Shown here: piece after piece, positions 15,572 to 24,278 of the stretch
How positions within the stretch are numbered: the first letter of the stretch is position 1
Layout of the letters: every line of letters starts with the position of its first letter
Source: Aquipseudomonas ullengensis
Lineage (GTDB): Bacteria > Pseudomonadota > Gammaproteobacteria > Pseudomonadales > Pseudomonadaceae
Direction: 5' to 3'
DNA length: 64,000 bases
NCBI RefSeq assembly: GCF_014174475.1
Contig: NZ_JACJUD010000007.1
Span: 124,001 to 188,000 of the forward strand
Program-made: the position numbers and the translations under genes
The notes under the pieces: model-generated
Told to the model about the DNA's origin: nothing
Database searches by the model: none
The model's input: only the letters and a program-made list of their open reading frames with translations

Positions 15572-16855
15572 ATGGCTTGGGTTGGTTTTGCGATGGTCTC
15601 GGCTTTCATGCTGCTGATCATGACGCGGCGGTTATCGGCAATCGTCGCCTTGATCCTGGTTCCGGTGGCGTTCGCGCTGGCGCTGGGCCTTGGCACGCAG
15701 ATGGGCGATATGGTGCTGGATGGCGTCCTCAAGGTGACGCCGACCGCGATGATGCTGATGTTCGCCCTGCTGTATTTCGCAGTGATGTTCGACGCCGGGC
15801 TGTTCGAGCCGGCGGTTCAGCGAATCATCCGCTGGGTTGGTAACGACCCGTTGCGCATCACCCTCGGTACTGCCGCGTTGTCGACCGTCATCTCCCTGGA
15901 TGGCGACGGTGCGACCACCGTGCTGGTGGTGGTTACCGCTTTCCTGCCGGTGTACCTGCGTCTGGGCATGAACCCGCTGATTCTGGCGGTGATGCTGCTA
16001 CTGACCAACACGGTGATCAACATCGTGCCCTGGGGCGGGCCGACGGCACGCGCCGCCAGTGCGCTGCATGTGGATGCCATGGACGTATTTGTCGGCCTGA
16101 TCCCGGCCATGCTGATTGGCCTGGTCTACGCCTTCAGCGCCGCCTGGTGGCTGGGCACGCGCGAGCGTCGGCGTCTTGGCTGGGTGCCTGGCCAGCTTGA
16201 CGCAGCGGCTCCCGAGCTGGAACGCAAGATAAAGGACAGCCATCGTCCGCGCCTGTTCTGGGTCAACCTGGCGCTGACCCTGGGGCTAGTGGTGAGCATG
16301 GGGCTGGGCCTCGGGCCGCTGCCGGTGCTGATGATGATCGCCCTGGCCCTGGCGCTGGTTATCAATTACCCGCGCCTGGCCGAGCAGAAGGAACGCATCG
16401 CCGCACATTCGGAAAACGTGCTCAACGTGGTAGCGCTGATCTTCGCCGCGGGTGCCTTCACCGGCATTCTCACCGGCTCGGGCATGGTCGATGCCATGTC
16501 CAAAGCCTTCCTCGATATGGTGCCGGAAAGCTCGGGGCCGTACATGAGTGTGATCACGTCGCTGGCAGCGATTCCTTTCACCTTCTTCATGTCCAACGAC
16601 GCCTTCTTCTACGGCATCCTGCCCATCCTCAACGGCGCTGCCGCGCAGTACGGTGTGGACCCGTTGTTCATCGCCCGCGCCTCGGTGCTGGGGCAGCCGG
16701 TGCACGCCCTCAGCCCGTTGATTGCCGCGCCCTACCTGCTGGCTGGGCTGCTCAAACGCGATATGGGCGAGTTGCAGCGCTATGGCCTGGTCTGGGCATT
16801 GGGCTGTTCGGCGGTGCTGATTCTGTCGGCGCTGGTCACCGGCGCGATCATCTAG
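15572..16855 (+). CDS. CitMHS family citrate/polycarboxylate:cation symporter
   Basis: A 427-residue inner membrane protein with about 11-12 hydrophobic segments. Seen: SLDGDGATTVLVVVTAFLPVYLRL and TNTVINIVPWGGPTARAASAL, signature stretches of the CitMHS (citrate-Mg2+/Ca2+:H+) family. The substrate is a metal-bound citrate or a related tri/dicarboxylate. It is the first gene after motif copy 3 and is followed by a dehydrogenase, a LeuCD-like hydro-lyase and a PrpD-family protein, so it is the probable entry point of the pathway. A preceding ATAAGAGA (15563-15570) acts as a weak ribosome site. Confidence 0.88.
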   Translation: MAWVGFAMVSAFMLLIMTRRLSAIVALILVPVAFALALGLGTQMGDMVLDGVLKVTPTAMMLMFALLYFAVMFDAGLFEPAVQRIIRWVGNDPLRITLGTAALSTVISLDGDGATTVLVVVTAFLPVYLRLGMNPLILAVMLLLTNTVINIVPWGGPTARAASALHVDAMDVFVGLIPAMLIGLVYAFSAAWWLGTRERRRLGWVPGQLDAAAPELERKIKDSHRPRLFWVNLALTLGLVVSMGLGLGPLPVLMMIALALALVINYPRLAEQKERIAAHSENVLNVVALIFAAGAFTGILTGSGMVDAMSKAFLDMVPESSGPYMSVITSLAAIPFTFFMSNDAFFYGILPILNGAAAQYGVDPLFIARASVLGQPVHALSPLIAAPYLLAGLLKRDMGELQRYGLVWALGCSAVLILSALVTGAII

Positions 16856-17022
16856 CTGTACCCCTTCGTCACGTCATTCCTCATCCGCCACGGTTGGGGA
16901 GTTGGCGGCGGCTTGCCGCAAGAAACGTCACCGCGTACCGGGCGTGCTGCCCTGACGGTGCGCGGCTGGCTGGTTGAGTGCTGCTCCCGAGGCGGCTTAT
17001 GTCACGCACTGAGGCAATGAAC

Positions 17023-18045
17023 ATGCCCGAACAAACCGCGCGCAAGGTGCTGGTCACCCAGCGCTTCTTCGATCCCGAAAGCCTGGCCTACCTGCGTAGC
17101 CAGGGTTGTGAGGTGCACATCGCCGAGCTGGCCGAAGGGCAGGGTGACGGCGATCTGAGCCAGGAACAGTTGCTGGCCCTGCTGGTTGATGTTGATGCCT
17201 GGATCGTCGGCCACGCCTGGATTACCGCCGAGCTGCTGGCACAGCTACCGCGCTTGCAGGTTATTGCCCGGCGCGGCGTGGGGTACGAACGCGTGGATGT
17301 GGACGCGGTGCGCTCCAGCGGCAAGGTGGCGACCATTGCTGTCGGCGGTAACGACGCCAGCGTTGCCGACCATGCCCTGGCCATGATGCTGGCCTTGGGC
17401 CGGCGCCTGGGTGACTCGAAGGCGCGCATGGTCAGCGGTGACTGGGCCATCGCCCTGGGCAGCGATCTGTATGGCAAGACCGTCGGAATCATCGGCCTGG
17501 GGCGCATTGGTCGTGGTGTTGCCAAGCGCCTTGCTGGCTTCGATGCCCGCGTGCTGGCGTACTCGCCGCATCCGGACTGGAACTACGGGCGAGAGGCGGG
17601 CGTGACCTACGTCGATCTCACCACCCTACTGGTCGAGAGCGATTACGTAACACTGCATGCACCGCTGCAGGACGGCACGCGCTTTCTCATCGACGCGCTT
17701 GCCCTTAGCCGAATGAAGTCCACGGCCGTTCTGATCAATACCGCCCGTGGTGGCCTGGTCGACGACCGCGCTCTGCTGGAGGCGCTTCTGGATGAAACCA
17801 TCGCCGGTGCTGGCCTGGATGTCTTTCTTAGCGAAACCGATCCGACCTACCGCGCCACCACCGAGGCGCTGCTGGCCCTGCCGAATGTGGTAGCGACCCC
17901 GCACAGCGGCGCTTCAACCCACGAAGGGCTGCAGCGCACCAACCTGATCGCTGCCCAGTGCGCGGTGGCGGTACTCGATGGCGCCACGCCGCCGGCGTCC
18001 TGTGTCATCGCCGATGGGCGTGGCCACGGCGCGGGAGGGCAGTGA
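17023..18045 (+). CDS. D-isomer-specific 2-hydroxyacid dehydrogenase
   Basis: Start uncertain: ATG at 17023 (GAGG 8 nt upstream; 340 residues) is preferred, but ATG 16999 also has GAGG at a good distance. Seen: the NAD-binding GIIGLGRIGRG, the catalytic arginine region NTARGGLVDD, and the catalytic histidine in TPHSGAS. The usual DVFExEP block reads DVFLSETDP. The family reduces a 2-oxoacid to a D-2-hydroxyacid or the reverse, using NAD(H). In this operon it most likely oxidises a D-2-hydroxy-carboxylate formed by the LeuCD-like enzyme; the direction is inferred from the catabolic setting. It ends two bases before the next ATG. Confidence 0.85.
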   Translation: MPEQTARKVLVTQRFFDPESLAYLRSQGCEVHIAELAEGQGDGDLSQEQLLALLVDVDAWIVGHAWITAELLAQLPRLQVIARRGVGYERVDVDAVRSSGKVATIAVGGNDASVADHALAMMLALGRRLGDSKARMVSGDWAIALGSDLYGKTVGIIGLGRIGRGVAKRLAGFDARVLAYSPHPDWNYGREAGVTYVDLTTLLVESDYVTLHAPLQDGTRFLIDALALSRMKSTAVLINTARGGLVDDRALLEALLDETIAGAGLDVFLSETDPTYRATTEALLALPNVVATPHSGASTHEGLQRTNLIAAQCAVAVLDGATPPASCVIADGRGHGAGGQ

Positions 18046-18047
18046 CC

Positions 18048-19472
18048 ATGCAGGCGCGCCCGAGGACCCTCTACGAGAAGCACATCGACTCGCATACCGT
18101 CTGCGCCCTCGACGACCACGGTCATGTGCTGCTGTACATCGACCGCCAGGTGGCCAACGAGTACACCAGTCCACAGGCCTTCAGTGGTCTGCGCGAGGCC
18201 GGTCGCACGGTCTGGCGGCCGTCCGCCACGCTGTGCGTGGTCGACCACGTCAACCCCACCGCACCGGAGCGCATCGCTGCGATGCCGGACGCCGGCGGCG
18301 CGCGGCAGGTCTCCTACTTCGAACAGAACTGCCGTGACTTCGGCCTGGAGTTGTTCGACGTGCTGGATAAGCGCCAGGGTATCGAACACGTGGTGGCGCC
18401 CGAGCAGGGGTTCATCCTGCCCGGCATGGTGGTGGCCGCCGGCGACAGCCACACCACCACCTACGGCGCGTTGGGTGCCTTTGGTTTCGGCATCGGTACC
18501 TCCGAGATCGAGCACCTACTGGCCACCCAGACCCTGGTGTACAAGAAGCTGCGCAGTATGCGTGTGACCGTGCAGGGCGAACTGGGCCACGGGGTGACCT
18601 CCAAGGACATCATCATGGCGCTGATCCAACGCATCGGCGCCTCGGGTGCCACTGGCTTCGCCATCGAGTTCTGCGGGCCGACCATCGCCGCGCTGAGCGT
18701 CGAGGCGCGCATGACCATCTGCAACATGGCGGTCGAGGCCGGTGCCCGCGGTGCCTTCATGGCGCCAGACGACAAGGTATTCGCCTATCTGAAAGACAAA
18801 CCGCGGGTGCCACAGGCGGCGCTCTGGGAACAGGCCGTAGCGTGTTGGCGCGAGCTGTACAGCGACCTGGGCGCGCAGTACGACGTCTACGTGGAGTTGG
18901 ACGCCGCTGAGCTGCAGCCGATGGTGACCTGGGGTACCAGCCCCGACCAGGCCGCCGCCATCGGCGAACGGGTGCCTGACCCGCTGCAGGAGCCGGACCT
19001 TATTCGCCGTCAGGATCTGCAGCGCGCCCTGCGCTACATGGGCCTGGAGGCCGGCGAGCGGCTGGAGCAGATTCGCATCAGCCACGCCTTCATCGGTTCC
19101 TGCACCAATGCTCGGATCGAGGACCTGCGCGACGCGGCGCGGGTGGTGCGTGGGCGCACGGTTGCCGCGCATGTGCGGGCGATGATCGTGCCTGGTTCCA
19201 CGCAGGTGCGCGACCAGGCCGAAGCCGAAGGCCTGGCACAGGTATTCCGCGATGCCGGCTTCGAGTGGCGGCAGTCCGGATGCTCGATGTGCCTGGCGAT
19301 GAACGACGACGTGCTGGCGCCGGGCGACCGCTGCGCCTCCAGCACCAACCGCAACTTCGAGGGCCGTCAGGGCGCGGGCGCACGGACTCATCTGATGAGC
19401 CCGGCCATGGTCGCCGCCGCGGCTGTCGCTGGGCATCTGATCGATGTCCGCAGCCTGTCTCTGGAGAGCTGA
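18048..19472 (+). CDS. LeuC-like hydro-lyase large subunit (aconitase superfamily)
   Basis: A 474-residue protein. I chose the ATG at 18048, just after the previous stop, which gives the family start TLYEKHID. Seen: the active-site block AAGDSHTTTYGALGAFGFGIGTSE and the three 4Fe-4S cysteines in GSCTNARIEDLRDA and SGCSMCLAMNDD, near-identical to isopropylmalate isomerase. It catalyses dehydration/hydration of a malate-type acid through a cis-alkene. The context (CitMHS, D-hydroxyacid dehydrogenase, PrpD-like, no leuB) argues for a catabolic paralogue rather than leucine synthesis. Candidate substrates include citramalate, methyl- or alkyl-malates or homocitrate-like acids; none can be read from sequence. 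Confidence 0.87.
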   Translation: MQARPRTLYEKHIDSHTVCALDDHGHVLLYIDRQVANEYTSPQAFSGLREAGRTVWRPSATLCVVDHVNPTAPERIAAMPDAGGARQVSYFEQNCRDFGLELFDVLDKRQGIEHVVAPEQGFILPGMVVAAGDSHTTTYGALGAFGFGIGTSEIEHLLATQTLVYKKLRSMRVTVQGELGHGVTSKDIIMALIQRIGASGATGFAIEFCGPTIAALSVEARMTICNMAVEAGARGAFMAPDDKVFAYLKDKPRVPQAALWEQAVACWRELYSDLGAQYDVYVELDAAELQPMVTWGTSPDQAAAIGERVPDPLQEPDLIRRQDLQRALRYMGLEAGERLEQIRISHAFIGSCTNARIEDLRDAARVVRGRTVAAHVRAMIVPGSTQVRDQAEAEGLAQVFRDAGFEWRQSGCSMCLAMNDDVLAPGDRCASSTNRNFEGRQGAGARTHLMSPAMVAAAAVAGHLIDVRSLSLES

Positions 19473-19473
19473 T

Positions 19474-20082
19474 ATGCAGCCGTTCACTACTATCAGCGGC
19501 ATCGCCGCTCCCATGCTGGCCGCCCACGTGGACACCGATGTGATCATGCCCAAGCAGTTCCTCAAGGGTATTGATCGCAGCGGCTTGGATCGTGGTTTGT
19601 TCTTTGACCTGCGCTTTCTGGAGGGCGGGGCGCCCAACCCTGAGTTTGTACTCAACCAGGCTCCCTGGAACCAGGCGAGCTTCCTGGTCGTGGGGCCGAA
19701 CTTTGGCTGCGGTTCCAGCCGCGAGCATGCGGTATGGGGGCTCAAGCAGCTGGGGTTTCGTGCGCTCATCGGCACCAGCTTCGCCGGCATCTTCTTCGAC
19801 AACTGCCAGCGCAACGGCGTGTTGCTGATCCAGCTCGACGACAGCGAGTTGCAGCAGGTCGGACGTGCAGTAAGCCAGCCTGACAGTGCACAAATAGGTG
19901 TCGACCTGGAGCGACAGCAGATTCGCCTGAGCGATGGCAGCTGCATCGGTTTTGAGATCGAGCCATTGCGCAAGGAAGCCCTGTTGCTGGGATTGGACGC
20001 CATTGGCAGCACCCTGCAACGCACAGCCCAGATACGCAAGTTCGAAGCTGGGCACCTGCGCGCCAATCCCTGGTTGGCCTGA
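19474..20082 (+). CDS. LeuD-like hydro-lyase small subunit
   Basis: A 202-residue swivel-domain subunit. Seen: AAHVDTDVIMPKQFLK at the start, the substrate-binding loop GPNFGCGSSREHAVWGL, and SFAGIFFDNCQRNGVLLI. Length and motifs match isopropylmalate isomerase small subunits. It starts one base after the large subunit stop, so the two are coupled and form one heterodimeric enzyme. The loop after DTDVI, which tunes substrate choice in this family, reads MPKQFLKGIDR. Confidence 0.88.
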   Translation: MQPFTTISGIAAPMLAAHVDTDVIMPKQFLKGIDRSGLDRGLFFDLRFLEGGAPNPEFVLNQAPWNQASFLVVGPNFGCGSSREHAVWGLKQLGFRALIGTSFAGIFFDNCQRNGVLLIQLDDSELQQVGRAVSQPDSAQIGVDLERQQIRLSDGSCIGFEIEPLRKEALLLGLDAIGSTLQRTAQIRKFEAGHLRANPWLA

Positions 20083-20149
20083 GTGTCGACCCACCCGTAC
20101 GGTCCCGCGAGCGGGGCGTACCGCCATGACAAAAAAGAGAGGAGCTCGT

Positions 20150-21529
20150 ATGAGCAAATTGACCCTGGCCAGGCGCCTCGCACGTTACGCCTGCGAACTA
20201 GTGGCGGATGAGATACCCGAACAGGTGGTGTCCTGCGTTCGTCGCCGCTTTCTCGATAGCCTGGCCTGTGCCCTCGGGGCCAATGAGGCGGGGCCCGTCA
20301 AGGCCGCCATCGCGCTGGCAGCGCAGACCCCACAGCCAGCGTCGAGCGTGTTTGGCACCGGGCTACGGACGACTCCAGAGCTGGCCGCCTTCGCCAACGG
20401 CACCATGGTTCGTTTTCTGGATTACAACGATGGCTACATGGGGCTCGAGCCGGGCCATCCAAGCGACAACATTCCCGGCTGCCTGGCGCTAGCAGAGGCT
20501 GAAGGGGCGAGTGGTCGAGAGCTGATCGCGGCCATCGTCGTCGCCTACGAAATCCAGATGCGACTGCAGGATGCGGCCAGCCTCAACAAACGCGGCTGGG
20601 ACCACGTGAACTACATCAACGTCGCCATGGCGGCGGCCGCTTCCCGGCTGCTAAAGCTGGACGAGGCGCGCACCGAACAGGCGATCAACATTGCCCTCAG
20701 CGCGCATCTGGCTATGCGCCAAGTGCGCTCCGGGGCGCTCTCGGACTGGAAAGGTTGCTCGGCTGCCAACGCGGCGCGCAATGCGATCTTTGCGGCAAAC
20801 CTGGCGCGCCACGGCATGACCGGCCCATCGCCGGTATTCGAGGGCGAGATGGGATTGTTCAAGCAGGTCACGGGTGAGTTCGAGCTTGACGTGGATAGCT
20901 TCGGCAGCGCCGACAATGGTCGCTTCGCCATCCTCAAATCACTGACCAAGACCTTCCCCACCAATGGTGAGCTACACACTGCGGTGTGGGCGGGAATTGA
21001 CCTCAGGGAGCGCATCGCCGACCTGAGCACGGTGGAAGCCATCCACATCGAAACCTCGGAATTCAACCGCCGTGTGCTGGCTGACTCCCCCGAAAAATGG
21101 CGTCCTCGCACACGGGAAACGGCAGATCACAGCCTGCCCTACAACGTGGCTCGCGCGTTACTGGATGGTGACATCACGCTGGCGTCCTATTCGGAAGAGC
21201 AGATCGCCGACCCGCGTGCGATCGCACTGATGAAATGCACGACGGTGAGTGAGGATCCTGGGCTGACGAAGCTCTTCCCCAGGTATCTGGCGAACCGGGT
21301 GACCGTGACGCTGATATCGGGCGAGGAGCTCAGTAGCGAAATGATCAGCGGGCCCGGCTCGCTTGAAACACCGATGAGCGATGCCGACTTCGAGCGCAAG
21401 TTCTGCAAGATGGCGCAGCCGCATATCAGCTGTGCTGCCCAGAACGAGGTACTGGCGTTCATCTCAGGCCTTGAGCGTCAGACGAGTTATGCGCCGCTAT
21501 TTAGGGCAATGTCCACGCTGCTGATATAG
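20150..21529 (+). CDS. MmgE/PrpD family protein (2-methylcitrate dehydratase-like)
   Basis: A 459-residue protein started at the ATG at 20150, which has AGAGGAG 8-13 bases upstream; an in-frame ATG at 20126 is less well placed. Seen: family blocks FANGTMVRFLDYNDGY, GHPSDNIPGCLALAEAEGASGRELI, LNKRGWDHVNYINVAMAAAASRLL and DWKGCSAANAARNAIFAANLA. Family members include 2-methylcitrate dehydratase, cis-aconitate decarboxylase and iminodisuccinate epimerase. It is the last gene of the CitMHS operon, so it probably acts on the imported polycarboxylate or on the alkene formed by the LeuCD-like enzyme. Not the housekeeping PrpD, since prpB and prpC are absent. Confidence 0.86.
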   Translation: MSKLTLARRLARYACELVADEIPEQVVSCVRRRFLDSLACALGANEAGPVKAAIALAAQTPQPASSVFGTGLRTTPELAAFANGTMVRFLDYNDGYMGLEPGHPSDNIPGCLALAEAEGASGRELIAAIVVAYEIQMRLQDAASLNKRGWDHVNYINVAMAAAASRLLKLDEARTEQAINIALSAHLAMRQVRSGALSDWKGCSAANAARNAIFAANLARHGMTGPSPVFEGEMGLFKQVTGEFELDVDSFGSADNGRFAILKSLTKTFPTNGELHTAVWAGIDLRERIADLSTVEAIHIETSEFNRRVLADSPEKWRPRTRETADHSLPYNVARALLDGDITLASYSEEQIADPRAIALMKCTTVSEDPGLTKLFPRYLANRVTVTLISGEELSSEMISGPGSLETPMSDADFERKFCKMAQPHISCAAQNEVLAFISGLERQTSYAPLFRAMSTLLI

Positions 21530-21630
21530 CTGCGGGTTACGTCCATGCCATAAGCAGCCGGTTCCTCACCTAGTGATTTTTAGAGCCCGCAAGAGAGGAG
21601 CGTCTGTTTGGCTACGCATGTGTCTGGATT

Positions 21631-21652
21631 GTTTACGGACGAAAAGTTTACG
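21631..21652. repeat. Direct repeat GTTTACG upstream of the microprotein genes
   Basis: Two GTTTACG copies (21631-21637 and 21646-21652) with a 15-bp period, 61-82 bp before the first microprotein ATG. Could be an activator site; no other support. Confidence 0.35.
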
Positions 21653-21712
21653 TATCGCCTCTGAGGGTAAGGGAGGCCTAAGGTCAGCACATCGCAATCA
21701 TCGGAGGCTGCC

Positions 21713-21814
21713 ATGATCCTGCTGAACTCGCTGACTGAATATGTCGTCGTGATGGGTCTTTTATTGTTGATGGTGGGCTTGGCTCGCCTGGCCTACGGCG
21801 GTGAACCGACCTGA
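21713..21814 (+). CDS. Putative 33-residue single-span membrane microprotein 1
   Basis: ATG at 21713 is preceded by CGGAGG (21702-21707), a strong ribosome site at good spacing. The product is MILLNSLTEYVVVMGLLLLM continuing VGLARLAYGGEPT, with one hydrophobic segment (about residues 10-28) and a short charged tail. A second frame of the same length and design follows 29 bp later. I do not recognise a family; it is somewhat like the tiny KdpF-type or stress membrane peptides in build, not in sequence. Confidence 0.5.
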   Translation: MILLNSLTEYVVVMGLLLLMVGLARLAYGGEPT

Positions 21815-21843
21815 TTCAACGCTGCCTTGGATCAGGTGATCGA

Positions 21844-21945
21844 ATGCTTGGCACCATATTCAACCTGGTGATCCTGCTGATACAGATTTATCTACTGGTA
21901 CGTGGCGCTGTGGTGTTCTTCGAGGCGGGGTTTGTGGCGGCGTAA
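21844..21945 (+). CDS. Putative 33-residue single-span membrane microprotein 2
   Basis: ATG at 21844 to TAA at 21945, 29 bp after microprotein 1. The product begins MLGTIFNLVILLIQIYLLVR and ends GAVVFFEAGFVAA, strongly hydrophobic with one central arginine. The ribosome site is weak (GGTGAT at 21835-21840). The pairing with an equal-length neighbour is the main argument that it is real. Function unknown. Confidence 0.4.
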   Translation: MLGTIFNLVILLIQIYLLVRGAVVFFEAGFVAA

Positions 21946-22004
21946 GCGTTTGTGTTGTTGGCGGAGATTTTTCCCTGGCCAAGAGCCGAGTACTGGTCGA
22001 GTAG

Positions 22005-24278
22005 TCATAGCCGGTACGGATCCACCTTCCACCATCCCGGTAGCAGGTCCTTGACCTTGCTCTGTCCAAAGCGGTCATCCAGCAGATAGACCACGCCGTG
22101 ATCGGAAGTGGTGCGAATGACTCGTCCTGCCGCCTGCACTACCTTCTGCATGCCGGGATAGAGATAGGCGTAGTCGTAGCCATTCTCCTCGCCGAACATC
22201 TGCTGCATGCGCGCTTTGACTTCTTCGTTGATCGCGTTGATCTGTGGCAGGCCGAGGGTGGCAATGAAGGCGCCGATCAGACGCTTGCCGGGCAGGTCGA
22301 TCCCTTCACCAAACGCTCCACCCAGCACAGCAAAACCGATGCCCTCGGAGTGGATCGTGAAGCTGTCGAGAAAGGCCTGGCGCTCACCTTCATTCATGCT
22401 GCGTGTCTGCACGCTGCTCGGAATCTCTGGATACAACGTCATGAACAGTTCACGCACCTGCTGCAGGTAGGCATAGCTGCTGAAGAAGGCCAGGTAGTTG
22501 CCCGGGGCGCTGCGGTACTGCTCGGCCATCAGCCGGCAGATCGGGGCAAGGCTGGACTCGCGGTGCTGGTAGCGGGTCGACAGGTTGCGCACCACGCGCA
22601 CGGCCAGCTGCTCGGCTAAGAAGGGCGACTCCACATCGATCCATTGGGTTTCCTCAGGCAGCCCCAGCAGATCCTGGTAGTACCGGGCCGGTCGCAGCGT
22701 CGCGGAGAACAGGGTGGTGGTGTGGGCGTCGCTGAAGCGGCTGGCGAGAAAGGGCGCCGGCACGATGTTGCGCAGGCACAACGTGGAGTGTTCACCAATG
22801 GCCTGGGTGTCCTGGCGGGTGACATCGAACAGCGAGTGCGGCCCATAAGCCTCGCTCAGCCGGCAGAACAGCATGGCATTCAGATAGAACTGCAGCAGCA
22901 GACGATCTTGGCCGCTGGGGTAGTCCGTCAGGTGATCGGTGATGGCGCTGACGGCTCGCTGCAGCGCCGCCACAAGCAGGTCCGGCACGACGGGATGGAT
23001 CTGGTAGTCGGCGTGCTGCACCTGGTTGAGTTGCTCCCAATGCCGGCTGACGCGCTGCAGCACGCTGCGCAGACCTGGGGGTGTGATCCGGCACAGCTCA
23101 TGAAACTCTTCTTGATCGAGTTCGGCGGTGTACATGCCCCGCGCGCGTTCGACCAGGTTGTGGGCTTCGTCGACCAGCACGGCCACGCGCCATTCGTTGA
23201 CCTGGGCGAGGCCGTAGAGCAGGGCGCCCATGTCGAAGTAGTAGTTGTAATCGCAGACCACCACATCGACCCAGCGGCACAGCTCCTGGCTCAGGTAGTA
23301 GGGGCATACCTGATGAGCGAGGGCAATGCTGCGCACCTGCTCCTGGGTCAGCCAGCTCTGCCGCAGCGCTGCCTCGCGGGCTGCAGGCAAACGGTTGTAG
23401 AAACCCTTGGCCAGCGGGCAGGACTCGCCGTGGCAGCTCTTGTCGGGGTGCTCGCAGGCTTTGTCGCGGGCGACATGCTCCAACACGCGAAGCGGGATGG
23501 CATCGTTTCCTTTGCGCAGACTGTGCAGGGCGTCCAGCGCCAGGCGCCGACCGGGCGTCTTGGCCGTGAGAAAAAACAGCCGATCCAGTTGCTGGCCCGG
23601 CATGGCCTTGAGCTGAGGGAAGAGGGTGCCCAGCGTCTTGCCAATACCGGTCGTGGCCTGTGCCATGAGGGTATGGCCATCACGGGCGCTGCGATACACC
23701 GCTTCGGCCAACTGGCGTTGCCCACGGCGAAAATCGGGGTAGGGAAAGCGCAGCGTATCCAAGTAGGTATCGCGTATTTTGCGATGGGCTTCTTCCTGCT
23801 GCGCCCAGACCAGAAAGCGCTGACACTGCCGCTCGAAAAACTGCTGCAGATCGGCGGCACTCATCACTTCGATGAAGGCATTCTCGGTGTGGGTGAGCAC
23901 GTTGAAGTAAACGACGGCCAGCTCCACCTCCTGCAGATCCAACTGCTGGCAGAGCAACCAGCCATAGACCTTCACCTGCGCCCAGTGCAGGGCTCGGTGG
24001 TTAGCCGGGATGCGGCTGATATCGCCCCGATGGGTTTTGATTTCTTCGAGACGATTGCGCTCTGGGTCATAGCCGTCGGCGCGACCACTGACCAACAGTC
24101 CGGGGTAGCTGCCGCTCAGTGGCAGTTCGGCGAGGTAGTCAGAACCGCGGCGGCCCACCACGGTCTGGTGGCCGGCGATGCCTTCCTGAGCCGTAGGTGA
24201 GGGTGTGAAACGCAGATCGAGATCGCCCTCCTTGGCGGTGAATTCGCAGAGGGCACGTACCGCCACTGCGTAGGTCAT
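22005..24278 (-). CDS. XPD/DinG-like superfamily 2 helicase with N-terminal PD-(D/E)XK nuclease domain
   Basis: A 757-residue protein. N-terminus: a Cas4-like nuclease pattern with Asp68 (GRADG), Glu79 and Lys81 (EEIK) and Gln101. Helicase: Walker A ATTGIGKT (208-215), DEAH box at 370-373, and four cysteines at 275, 282, 287 and 325 placed as the XPD/DinG 4Fe-4S cluster. The C-terminal motif QAAGRVIRT is the motif VI arginine finger region. Likely a 5'-3' DNA helicase with an attached nuclease module. Its ATG overlaps the stop of the FAN1-like nuclease gene (ATGA), so the two are coupled and probably act together in DNA repair. Confidence 0.88.
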   Translation of the reverse strand: MTYAVAVRALCEFTAKEGDLDLRFTPSPTAQEGIAGHQTVVGRRGSDYLAELPLSGSYPGLLVSGRADGYDPERNRLEEIKTHRGDISRIPANHRALHWAQVKVYGWLLCQQLDLQEVELAVVYFNVLTHTENAFIEVMSAADLQQFFERQCQRFLVWAQQEEAHRKIRDTYLDTLRFPYPDFRRGQRQLAEAVYRSARDGHTLMAQATTGIGKTLGTLFPQLKAMPGQQLDRLFFLTAKTPGRRLALDALHSLRKGNDAIPLRVLEHVARDKACEHPDKSCHGESCPLAKGFYNRLPAAREAALRQSWLTQEQVRSIALAHQVCPYYLSQELCRWVDVVVCDYNYYFDMGALLYGLAQVNEWRVAVLVDEAHNLVERARGMYTAELDQEEFHELCRITPPGLRSVLQRVSRHWEQLNQVQHADYQIHPVVPDLLVAALQRAVSAITDHLTDYPSGQDRLLLQFYLNAMLFCRLSEAYGPHSLFDVTRQDTQAIGEHSTLCLRNIVPAPFLASRFSDAHTTTLFSATLRPARYYQDLLGLPEETQWIDVESPFLAEQLAVRVVRNLSTRYQHRESSLAPICRLMAEQYRSAPGNYLAFFSSYAYLQQVRELFMTLYPEIPSSVQTRSMNEGERQAFLDSFTIHSEGIGFAVLGGAFGEGIDLPGKRLIGAFIATLGLPQINAINEEVKARMQQMFGEENGYDYAYLYPGMQKVVQAAGRVIRTTSDHGVVYLLDDRFGQSKVKDLLPGWWKVDPYRL

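Noticed and set aside
18048..20082. Calling these genes leuC and leuD of leucine synthesis
   Set aside because: No leuB or leuA nearby and they lie in a transporter/dehydrogenase/PrpD operon; family identity is kept but the biosynthetic symbol is not.
18516..20183. A 555-codon open frame opposite the LeuC/LeuD-like genes
   Set aside because: Antisense shadow; the plus-strand genes carry all conserved cysteines and active-site motifs.
21880..21891. ATACAGATTTAT, a near match to the shared operator core
   Set aside because: It falls inside the second microprotein frame and lacks the left half of the 23-bp motif; probably chance.
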